DNA of 24,285 nucleotides, taken from contig JAHBMJ010001846.1 of the NCBI GenBank assembly GCA_018398765.1, forward strand, positions 1 through 24,285. Direction: 5' to 3'. The translations under genes and the position numbers were made by a program. Shown in pieces: positions 9,099 through 18,008 of this stretch. Within the stretch, counting starts at the first letter, position 1. The number at the start of each line of letters is the position of its first letter. Below the pieces are notes generated by a model that saw only the letters and a list, made by a program, of their open reading frames with translations, had not been told where the DNA came from and searched no databases. The DNA is from Chromera velia. Taxonomy: Eukaryota; Sar; Chromeraceae.

Positions 9099-10285
9099 CA
9101 AGAAGAGCAACAGTCAGTCAAGCAGCCGGGCAACCCCGCAAAACGGGACATGCGAAGCCTGCTGGCAGACCACAAAGACAAATCGCGACGCATACAGACA
9201 CGCTCTCTCGACAAAAACAAGAGGAGACAATACAAGAAAAGAAGGCAAGAGAAGAGGAGCATTGAAAGGCAGATCAACCGAAAGACAGGGAAACAAAAGG
9301 GGGGTTGAAAGGTACGAAATGCGAAAATGCCCACAGCCAGACAGGCAGACTGACCGACCGACCATAGTTCTTCGCTTCGAGCACAAATTGCAAGAATGTC
9401 TGGAGAAGAAGGTGTAAAGGCAGTTTGGCATTCTCCCTTTCAGGTCTCTTTTGCCAATCTATGGGGGGGGGATCGAAAAGGTCATCTACATCATCCGACT
9501 CGTCCTCCAGGCCCTCTTCCTCTTCTTCTTGCATTTCCTGCCATCTATGCCATTTGTAAGGTGGCACGATGTGGAGCCGCTGAAGGAAAAATACTAGCAG
9601 GGTCATCCAACAATAGGAGCTCAAGTGGTTCTTCTCGACCTCGTTCATCCCGCGGGAAGCCACCAGGTGCTTGACCAAGACAGCCAACTGTTGAGCGCGC
9701 TTATCGTACTGTAACAGGTCTTGGATCGCTCTATCCCCTCTTCCTATCCGAAAATTCGCCATGGGCTGAACAATTATTTTTGCCACGATAAGCGTCTCTC
9801 GGTTTTGAACAGTAAGCATCGGGAGAAATATGTTCCGACGGAACTGTTTGACCTTCACTATTTGAGATGCCTGCGGACGACTTGTCAGTGCTGCAACCAT
9901 CTTGTGAAGCAGCCTCTTCGCATTCTCGGCGCTGTAGTCTTCGATGGGAATGTATAGATTGAGGTCGGAGCTTTTCGTCGAGGTGCCTGCAGCCAGGAAA
10001 CAAAAAGGAGACGTGAATGCCACGAATCGACTGAAAGAAGGTGTGCAGTTGTCCTCGTTCCACTTTCATCACCGCAATTCAGAATATGGGAATAATCAGT
10101 TCGTAGCTTGCAAGCTGACCCGATATAAAGCTGCCGTAGAACATGATTCTGCATTCGCCATCCCGATAATGCTCTAAGACATCGTCGCAGAGGTCCTCCA
10201 GCAGGTCTCGAAAGTCTGCCCTTGCTTCTCTGTCCTCTTCCTTCAGGCTAACCGCCCGGAAAATTCCCCTCAACGCCTCCTCCAT
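8551..10285 (-). CDS. Cid1/TUTase-like nucleotidyltransferase, probable pseudoenzyme
   Basis: Three exons on the minus strand: 10285-10120, 9986-9363 and 8750-8551, giving 329 residues. Both introns (133 and 612 bases) are phase 1 and end in TGCAG. The family is that of non-canonical poly(A) polymerases and terminal uridylyltransferases, which add nucleotides to RNA 3' ends. Joining exons 1 and 2 gives GSFISGTSTKSSDLNL (residues 51-66), which aligns without gaps to the G-S-x3-G-x5-S-D-x-D motif. The central part has VLVKHLVASRG and LSSY (about 157-180), as in the family; the PAP-associated end has PFWIDEPGD followed by N-x-x-R (exon 3). The second catalytic Asp is Asn65, and the expected third Asp position reads Lys (AKIIV, about 125), so catalysis is doubtful. 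An acidic insert (EMQEEEEEGLEDESDDVDD) lies between the two halves. The start is the first Met after an upstream stop; a further 5' exon is possible. No RNA-binding domain is present. Confidence 0.8.
8757..8861. repeat. (GAA)n tract in the nucleotidyltransferase intron 2
   Basis: About 105 bases of GAA repeats with a few extra G's. On the coding (minus) strand it is (TTC)n and runs into the acceptor TTTGCAG, so it forms the pyrimidine tract of intron 2. Confidence 0.95.
9063..9101. repeat. (AGGC)n microsatellite
   Basis: Around nine copies of the tetranucleotide, inside intron 2 of the minus-strand nucleotidyltransferase gene. No coding role is inferred. Confidence 0.9.
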
Positions 10286-11186
10286 CAGCAAGGAGCTCAA
10301 ATCGATTTGGGCGATGGATAGCCCTCAGCTTTGGGGGCACACACCACAGAATCTAGCCGCTCAAGCGAGCGACATTCTATACGTGTTGTTCACAAGAAAC
10401 GCAGAACACGCCCGTCCGAAGAAATCTCGGCAGGAAAAACTGGACACTTTCAATGAGCTCTGCGGTGAACTTAGAGCAGCAGAATATGCAGGCAGTTGAC
10501 CCTTCTGAGACGGTCGAATTTTGTAAAACTGTCAAACTTGGTATAGTATATAGCTAAACCTCTCACACGGTCAGTCTCTCGTCTCGATTGCAATCGATTG
10601 CATGGGAGCCTTCTATAGCCTTCTTGCATGCACGCCGAGCGCGGCGCCGCGCGCGCGCGAGCCGGCCGGCCCGGCCATGCAGCTAGCCGCCGATCGAGCC
10701 CGGCCTGCAGTTTCTTCCACGCGCCGCCGCGCGCAGCTCAGAAGCCTCATGAAGCCTCAGATTCACTTTGCTCTGCCAATCACTGCCACTCATGCAGTGT
10801 GAGCTGCATGATGCATTTGATTGCCCGCGTGCCACAGAAGGTATGTGCGGTGGTCGATCTGTACCGGTCTGTAAAACATTGCTGGAGACGGGTGAGTAAC
10901 AGCGCTGAGACACTCTCCCTATTGATTTTTCTAGAAGTTCATCTCCCGTCTCTGTAGAAGCAAAGTGAGTGAGACACGGTCGGCTTCCCGATTGAAAGAA
11001 TCGAGCTGTCCCATTCATCTCCATAGCAGTGCTGACGGGCTGCGGGGAGACTAACTGGAGAGCTCACGTGGTCTTGTTGTCCGTCACCATCTGTCAATTT
11101 CATGGCGAGTGCTCGTCCGTGACATGCATGGCTCAGAAGTTCTCACACTCTCGTTCGTGGTGCTCTGTTTCCTGCTTTTGAGTACC
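10286..11186. promoter_or_regulatory. Divergent promoter region with CpG-rich core
   Basis: This 0.9 kb lies between the starts of two genes that point away from each other. The part from about 10625 to 10740 is very GC- and CpG-rich (GCGCGGCGCCGCGCGCGCGC and GGCCGGCCCGGCC), unlike its surroundings. An AT-rich stretch (GGTATAGTATATAGC) lies near 10540, and two overlapping palindromes, CGATTGCAATCG (10585-10596) and CAATCGATTG (10591-10600), lie between them. A promoter role is inferred from position and composition only. A 62-codon + frame at 10314-10499 is not convincing as a gene. Confidence 0.45.
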
Positions 11187-14100
11187 ATGGCAAACAGAAG
11201 ACGCAGCACAATCTTTCGGGACAGGAGGACGAGAGCCTTCTCTTTCGTGCATGTGTCCAAGAACAGGGTCTCTCAAGACTCCATCAAGCTGCCAGTGCGG
11301 TCTGCGTTACACGACCGTTTTCGAAAGGCCTGGCTATCAGCAGACCGCGATTTCCTCTTCACCGTGCTTGCCGTTTCCGGGCAAGAGGACTTAACGCCTT
11401 CAGTCACTTCTCACCCACTGTCTGATGCGGGCGAAGCTGCAGCAGTCGTAGAGCTGATCGAACCTCAGGCGCAGAGGAGAAGAGGTGAGACAGAGGTGTA
11501 TGTCTGTGTGTGTGCGTGCGTGCATGCGTGTGCGTAGGCGTGTGTCACGGGAAGACAAACGTGAGAGGTTGACCTTTTTTCCGCGACAATCTGTGAGCAT
11601 GCAGCGACGAATGCTTCTAGGTTTCACTATTATGGCTGCCCTTTCGGTCTCTGCGCGTTGGAGTGAACACGTTCAAGAGGAGTTCGTGAACTTTCTTTGT
11701 GTTCTCCGTCAGGACTTTTTTTCTTTTCGTTGGTCTGTCTTTCTGCGTGACTGCCTGTTCTTCTTTGGTCTGTCTTTCTGCGTGACTGCCTGTTCTTCTG
11801 TTGTTGTACTTGATTCTTTCTTCAAAGAGAGAACAGGGAGAACTGCGCCGCCCTGTAATGTCTCCGAATTTTGAATGGCAAAAAAACGCGGAACAGAAGG
11901 TATTGTTGAGGCAAAGAAAATGAACACGAGGGCGTCGGCCTGCGCACCTCTTTGGCTTTGCTCTCCACTCCACTGTACAGATATCGGTACTTTCTTCCCT
12001 CCCCGCTCTGTGTATGCAGTCGGTCCCTCACGTCTTGGCAATCAACCAAGACGAACGAGGGAGAAAAAAGAAAAAAAGAAAGGATTGCACCAACCCTCTG
12101 ATGATGAGCAGTTGCGGGGAGAACAAGGAAGGCGCGTTCCCGTTCCGGTTAAGGATCTGGAAATAGAAAATCAGGATGAAAGGGGAGAAGGAGGCGGAGG
12201 ACTTTTGCGGCCTCTTTTCCTCACCACCCTTAGCCATTACTCTAATCCTTCTTCTCCCTCGGCACCCTTTGCTCCTGAAGGACTTCCTAAAGAGGCTTCT
12301 TCTTCGGCTTCTTCTTCGGCTTCTGCGTCTTCAACTTTTTCAGATGTAGCCTACGCGGTTTCTGCCCTTGCCCGCCGAACGGGTCTTTCCGAACGGGTCC
12401 TTGCGACAATACCGGCCCAGGGAGGGGGTGCACAAGGAAAGGGAGAAGGAGAAGGAGAAAGAAACGAAGATGTGGCAATTTTGTGGAGATGTACACGGTC
12501 TCGTTGCCAGGAACTTTTCAATAGCGAGACAGAGCTCCGCCAGCACGTGTCGAAAAGTCACGGAAGGTCCTCACTGAGGTCAGTCAGAAGAATATGTGAA
12601 TAAAACGGAGGCCTCCCTCATTCAGATGTTGCAACAGATCTGCATGCGTCGTTTCGAGTCCCTGCGGCTTGCTGTTTGCACACCTGAGCGTGTGTGTAAA
12701 TTTACGTGGAGTGTGTACGTCAGTCAGGTAGAGGGTGAGTGCGGAAGGAAGCGAGTGAGAGAAGAAGGGCCTGCCTGAGTGAGTCGGTCATTGAGTAAGT
12801 GTGTGAGTGACTGATGGAGTGAAAAAGCGATTGAGTGAGTGAGTGAAGGAAGGAAGGTGTGAGTGAGTGAGTGAGTGANGGGGGGGGAGGGGGCGTGCAC
12901 GTGTGAAAGAAGGGCAAGGCTAGAGTAGGTGAATCGAAAGTTTTCAGCGAACCTTTTGTGTTTGTTCTTCTTTTCTTTCGTCATTTTCTCAACCAACATG
13001 CCATGCAGGGGATCGGAGAAGGGCGGCAAGAGAGCACGAAGACCAGGACGCTCACTCTGGCTGTCTTTTTCTTGCGTTCATGGTAAAAGACGCTCTCTGT
13101 GCAGAGAATGCACCCCCCCCAGCCGCTGCAAACACGGTCGAAGGCGGTACAAATGTAAGGATTGTGGGGGTAGGGCAATTTGTGTACACGGAAGAATACG
13201 GTCTGTGTGCAAAGAGTGTGGAGGCTCGTCCATTTGTGAGCACGGAAGAGTGCGGTCTGTGTGCAAGGAGTGCGGGGGTGGCTCCATCTGCGAGCATGGG
13301 AAAAAGCGCTCTTTCTGCAAAGAGTGTGGTGGTGGTGGTATTTGTGAACACGGAAGAATACGGTCTGTGTGCAAAGAGTGTGGGGGCGGCTCTATTTGCG
13401 AGCATGGGAAAATACGCTCTTTCTGCAAAGAGTGTGGAGGTGGTGCCATTTGTCCGCATGGAAAAGTGGGCTATCTGTGTAAAAAATGCGGGGGCAGGGG
13501 TCTTTGCGAGCATGGGAGACAACGCTCTGTGTGCAAAGAATGTGGTGGCAGGTCCATTTGCGAGCATAGGAGAGAACGTTGGCGTTGTAAAGATTGCCGG
13601 GGCGGCTCCATTTGCGAGCATGGGAGAATACGCTCTACGTGCAAGCAGTGCAGGGGTAGCGCAATTTGTGAGCATGGGAGATTTCGCTCTTTCTGCAAAG
13701 AGTGTGGTGGTGGTGGCATTTGTGAACACGGAAGAAGACGGTCTGTGTGCAAAGAGTGTGGGGGCGGCTCTATTTGCGAGCATGGGAAACGGCGCTTTGT
13801 CTGCAAGGAGTGCGGTGGTTGTGGCATTTGTGAGCATGGCAGGGTACGCTCTCAGTGCAAAGAGTGTGAGGGCGGGGGCATTTGCGAGCATGGGAGACGC
13901 CGTACTTCTTGCAGAGAATGTGGGGGCGGTTCCATCTGCAAGCACGGGAAAAGACGCTCTGTGTGCAAAGAGTGTGGAGGCTCGTCCATTTGTGAGCACG
14001 GAAGAGTGCGGTCTGTGTGCAAGGAGTGCGGGGGCGGGAGCTTTTGTGAGCACGGGAAAAGGCGCTCTGTCTGCAAGGAGTGCGGGGGCGGCTCTATTTG

Positions 14101-15754
14101 CGAGCATGGCAATCGGCGCTCTGTCTGCAAGGAGTGCGGTGGTGGTGGCATTTGTGAGCATGGAAAAGTGCGCCGTCTGTGTAAAAAATGCGGGGGCAGG
14201 GGTCTTTGCGAGCATGGGAGACAACGCCATCAGTGCAAAGAGTGTGATGGCAGGTCCATTTGCAAGCATGGGAAGCTACGCTCACGTTGCAGAGAGTGTG
14301 GTGGTGGTTCCGTTTGTGACCACGGGAGAATACGCTCTATTTGCAGAGAATGTGGGGGCGGGAGCTTTTGTGAGCATGGGAAAAGGCGCTCTGTCTGCAA
14401 AGAGTGCGGGGGCGGCTCTATTTGCGAGCATGGAAGAGTGCGCTCTGTCTGCAAGGAGTGCGGTGGTGGTGGCATTTGTGAGCATTGGAAAATACGCTCT
14501 AATTGCAAAGAGTGTAAAGGAAGATCCAATTCTCAGCGGGGGAAAACACGTTCTGCTCGCAAAGATCGTGGCAGTGGTTCCACTTGTGAGCATGGGAGAA
14601 GGCGCACACGCTGTAAAGAGTGTGGGGGCGGCTCTATTTGCGAGCATGGGAGAACACGCTTTGTGTGCAAAGAGTGTGGGGGCGGTGCCTTTTGTGAACA
14701 CGGAAGAATACGGTCTGTGTGCAAAGAGTGTGGTGGGGCTTCCATATGTGAGCACGGGAAACGGCGCTCTCAGTGCAAAGAGTGCGGGGGCGGGGCCATT
14801 TGTGAGCATGGCAGGGTACGCTCTCAGTGCAAAGAGTGTGAGGGCAGGGGAATTTGCGAGCATGGCAGACGCCGTACTTCTTGCAGAGAATGTGGGGGCG
14901 GTTCCATCTGCAAGCATGGGAAGCTACGCTCATGTTGCAGAGAGTGTGGTGGTGGTTCCGTTTGTGAGCACGGGAGAAGACGCTCTACTTGCAGAGAGTG
15001 TGGGGGCGGGAGCTTTTGTGAGCACGGGAAAAGGCGCTCTGTCTGCAAGGAGTGCGGGGGCGGCTCTATTTGCGAGCATGGAAGAGTGCGCTCTGTCTGC
15101 AAGGAGTGCGGTGGTGGTGGCATTTGTGAGCATTGGAAAATACGCTCTAATTGCAAAGAGTGTAAAAGAAGATCCGATTCTCAGCGGGGGAAAACACGTT
15201 CTGCTCGCAAAGATCGTGGCAGTGGTTCCACTTGTGAGCATGGGAGGAGGCGCGTACGCTGTAAAGAGTGTGGGGGCGGCTCTATTTGCGAGCATGGGAG
15301 AACACGCTCTGTGTGCAAAGAGTGTGGGGGCGGTGCCTTTTGCAAGCACGGGAAAAGACGCTCTGTGTGTAAAGAGTGTGGGGGCGGCTCCATTTGCGAG
15401 CATGGGAGAATACGCTGTCTATGCAAAGAGTGTGGGGGCGGTGCCATTTGCAAGCACAGAACAAGACGCTCTGTGTGTAAAGTGTGTGGGGGCGGCTCTC
15501 TTTGCGAGCATGGTAAAGTACGCTGTCTGTGTAAAGAGTGTGGGGGCGGCTCCATTTGCGAGCATGGGAGAATACGCTCACAATGCAAAGACTGCAAGAA
15601 GGACAAGCCGGTGGGTGGAGAAGCGAAGTGTGAGGTGTGCGGGCGTTCCTTTGCGTCAGCGCGCGGCCTTCGCGTTCACATTTCCATTACGCACAAAGAC
15701 GTCCGACTGGCCCCGCCAAAGTCAGAACAGCCGAAAAAGAAATCCAAAGTATAA
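11187..15754 (+). CDS. Giant zinc-repeat protein: C2H2, 47 CxHx6CxxC units, C2H2, NLS
   Basis: Three exons: 11187-11484, 12020-12578 and 13009-15754, about 1200 residues. The junctions are phase 1 and phase 2 and match. Exon 2 ends with a C2H2 finger (C-x4-C-x12-H-x4-H, 12490-12561). Exon 3 encodes 47 tandem units of 18 residues (first unit 17), consensus SICEHGRxRSVCKECGGG, with C3, H5, C12 and C15 as likely zinc ligands. A second C2H2 finger follows (C-x2-C-x12-H-x4-H, 15629-15694), and the protein ends in PKKKSKV, close to the classic SV40-type nuclear signal. The units are strongly basic. A nuclear, nucleic-acid-binding role is inferred; the true function is unknown. The start ATG at 11187 has a good context (TACCATGGC). 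An in-frame ATG at 11124 would add 21 residues, including a hydrophobic stretch. An alternative acceptor at 11980 (phase-compatible) would add 13 residues. Confidence 0.75.
11731..11799. repeat. 35-bp tandem duplication in intron 1 of the zinc-repeat gene
   Basis: The pyrimidine-rich unit starting TGGTCTGTCTTTCTGCGTGA occurs at 11731-11765 and again from 11766, essentially identical. It lies in the intron and has no effect on the protein model. Confidence 0.95.
12777..12880. repeat. (GAGT)n-type degenerate tract in intron 2
   Basis: Imperfect GAGT/GTGA tetranucleotide repeats followed by a G run. The single N at 12879 sits at the junction with the G homopolymer and is an assembly ambiguity. 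The tract lies in intron 2 of the zinc-repeat gene. Confidence 0.85.
13070..15604 (+). repeat. 47-unit, 54-bp coding tandem array (EHG/KECGG zinc units)
   Basis: Exact counting gives one 51-bp unit and 46 units of 54 bp with no spacers. Units 28 (14525-14578) and 40 (15173-15226) have lost all four putative metal ligands. Larger blocks are duplicated: units 23-30 and 35-42 (offset 648 bp, nearly identical), units 15-17 and 33-35 (offset 972 bp), units 8-9 and 21-22, and units 3-4 and 17-18. Because the period is a multiple of three, other frames and the opposite strand also stay open for long stretches. Confidence 0.97.
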
Positions 15755-16665
15755 GCAGGGAAGAGGCTGGCGTCATGGAGTTTCATGGCATGCGCGGCAA
15801 AGCTCCTGACTCGAAAAAGCATTATGTATGCGCAGGCATCTAGGCAGGCATGCACTTCCAGAGGTGGAAGAGTTTGAAAGCAAGTACTATGAGTCCTGGT
15901 AGCCAAGCGGGTTGCTGAAAGAGAGCCTGTTGCTGTGAAACCTCCAGTACCTGCCTTAACTGCTTGCTAGCTTCAAAAGTTGCCCAGTAGCTTGTTTTTG
16001 TACAGTCACTATACAAGACTTACCAACTGCTATTATGTAACTCACAGCCTTTTTATTGTTCACTTGCCAGTGTTTGGAATCAAGTCTAGCTATATCTAGG
16101 TCTACATTCTCTCAAAAATTCTGCTTTGAATCTAGTTCGAATAGTTTTTGTCTCCTCAAACCTATAGTTTCAAACAATTTAAAACTTTTTTTGAATGCAT
16201 CTTTGCAATTTTAATACCAATTGTACGATGCCGTTTTGACGTATACGATGCCATCTATACTTGTCACTAAATTTTTGAAACATAAATCAATTAATTAACG
16301 TTAATTAATCCATATATAATTTTTGATAGTAATCTGTTATAGTGCATACTCCACAGTGTATTTAACACTGTATTATCGTTTTCAATTCAATGAAGCAACT
16401 TCATTCTTGGCTTAGTTCTTAACTTCATTCAGAAAGCGATCATTACACTATATATATCACTAAATGGTATGCTCCCGAATGTGCCATGCTCGCTATTTGT
16501 TGCAGTAGACTCGGAATGTTGTTTCCTGGTCCGGAATCCTGGGGTGTTTCGCACAGGCAAAAACAATCAAGCAGTCCAGGCTGGAACACGGCTTCTCTTT
16601 TGAGTTGAGACATTGAAGTCAAAACATCATGATGCATCATGATACCACAGTATATTTGATCACTC
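15755..16665. other. AT-rich convergent spacer
   Basis: This lies between the 3' ends of the + zinc-repeat gene and the - acetyltransferase gene, so both polyadenylation regions should be here. The part from about 15980 to 16470 is markedly AT-rich. It contains a perfect 20-bp palindrome, ATTAATTAACGTTAATTAAT (16290-16309), and two perfect 7-bp hairpins: ACAGTGT/ACACTGT (16353-16371) and AATGAAG/CTTCATT (16389-16405). No gene is seen. Confidence 0.6.
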
Positions 16666-17561
16666 CTAGCCTGCTCCTTCGTCGGATACCCTTTTTTCTT
16701 CTTGCATTACGAGGCCAAACGACAGACCGTCCTTCAGCTTCCCTTCCTTCATCACAATTGCCTTCTGTCTGCCCTCAAACTCAAACCCGGCCTTTGTCAA
16801 CACTCGACAGGACGCCTCATTCTCAACAAAAGCGCACGCTTCCAATCTGGCAATTTCAGGGAAGCGAACGCCGACCTGCACGCGTCATCGTGCGTCATGC
16901 GAACGGAAGGTGGGCTAAACAATCCATTGATCGATGTACATCGTCAGTCTCAAAGACCACGCAGCACGATAGAGGAGAGTGCTAGAGAAAATCTAATCCA
17001 GTAATCGAAACCAGTATCGTCTCTAATTCAGCTCTTCTCTGCGGACTGTCACAGTCGCTGTGGACCGACGGTGACTCTGCCTCTCATTCCAAAGCAAACT
17101 TAAAAGAAACTGACGGACCTCCCACGCCATTGCCTTCACGGCTTCTGTTCCGACCCCCCTGCCCCACCAATCTCTCCGAATCCAGTAACCGATTTCCGCC
17201 CTGTGGGGGTGCAGAGGGTGAGGCTCTACTCCGATGACACCAAGAACCGCACCGCTCTCGTCAGGAGAAGTTGAGTCCCCGACTCTGCAAAAGTGCAACC
17301 CCGAAGGACCCATTCGACCTCCCCTTTTCTCAATTTCTGCATCAGCATCAATGCAATGCAACACCCACCTGCATTGCATTGCATTCAATCGTAAATCATT
17401 TTAGGTGTACTCACATACACTTCCAAATGTATGTCAGTATTGCAGTGTTGTACCCACCTTTGTGATGCGTCCATTTGCGTTTTTCACGCACTCACTTACT
17501 CACATGCACACAGATGCCTGTACACACATAAAACATGTCCATGCACGCGCGCACACACACA

Positions 17562-17603
<42 letters not shown>

Positions 17604-17740
17604 ACTCACTCACTCTCTCACTCGCTCACTCACTCACTCACTGACTGACTCACACTCATTCATTCACTCACTGACTCACTCCCTCACATGCACACAGACA
17701 CCTGTACGCACACACATTTACACAAACAAGCAAACAAAGT

Positions 17741-17788
<48 letters not shown>

Positions 17789-17824
17789 GACACACACGCA
17801 CACACAGTGACACACACACAGAGT

Positions 17825-17862
<38 letters not shown>

Positions 17863-18008
17863 ACCTGCATTTACAGACAGTCTGACCAAGACGCATCTGC
17901 CTCTGTATACGGAGACGGTAACCTGAGGAGCATCGCGGCGACCTCGGGGTCATCGGCGGCTTCCCTCACACCGGCCTCGTCCCCCTTGTGGAACGGTCGA
18001 AGTTTCAT
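16666..18008 (-). CDS. GNAT N-acetyltransferase, RimJ/RimL-like (Acetyltransf_3)
   Basis: Three exons on the minus strand: 18008-17875, 17368-17119 and 16875-16666, total 197 residues, a normal length for this family. The introns (506 and 243 bases) are phase 2 and phase 0 and end in TGCAG. Exon 1 gives the N-terminus MKLRPFHKGDEAG and PYTEADA, typical of the first strand and helices. Exon 2 has GAVLGVIGV, then AEIGYWIRRDWWGRGVGTEA, which is the acetyl-CoA-binding motif A (R/Q-x-x-G-x-G/A). Exon 3 has RLEACAFVENEASCRVLTKA and GFEFEG, the conserved C-terminal N-x-x-S...K-x-GF-x-x-EG pattern. It transfers acetyl from acetyl-CoA to an amino group; the substrate (protein N-terminus or small molecule) cannot be told. 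No targeting peptide is obvious. It is convergent with the zinc-repeat gene and divergent from the hydrolase gene. Confidence 0.88.
17558..17862. repeat. (CA)n and (CACT)n microsatellites in GNAT intron 1
   Basis: Two CA-repeat blocks (about 17558-17601 and 17740-17860, the second with GAGTGACA interruptions) flank a CACT-type stretch. They fill most of the first intron of the minus-strand acetyltransferase gene. The CA/GT-encoded open frames here are not genes. Confidence 0.95.

Noticed and set aside
10314-10499. 62-codon + frame with an ankyrin-like GHTPQNLAA
   Set aside because: Too short, one weak motif, no continuing exon, and it lies in a promoter region next to the minus-strand start.
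13070-15604. CRISPR array
   Set aside because: The repeats are directly adjacent, coding, and vary by codon position; there are no unique spacers.
13052-15606. Long minus-strand frames across the zinc array
   Set aside because: Same periodicity effect. Proteins such as repeated PPPHSLQTER have no recognised family, and no splice or start signals support them.
13080-15809. A second + frame of about 909 codons over the zinc array
   Set aside because: The 54-bp period is a multiple of three, so any frame without a stop in the unit stays open. This frame has no Cys/His ligand order, no C2H2 ends and no conserved domain. The array frame is clearly the coding one.
15893-15965. tRNA-like start (TAGCCAAGCGGG)
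   Set aside because: No matching acceptor stem and no T-arm GGTTCGA-type sequence follows.
17405-17953. Thr/His- and Cys/Val-rich frames over the CA repeats
   Set aside because: Microsatellite translation inside the acetyltransferase intron.
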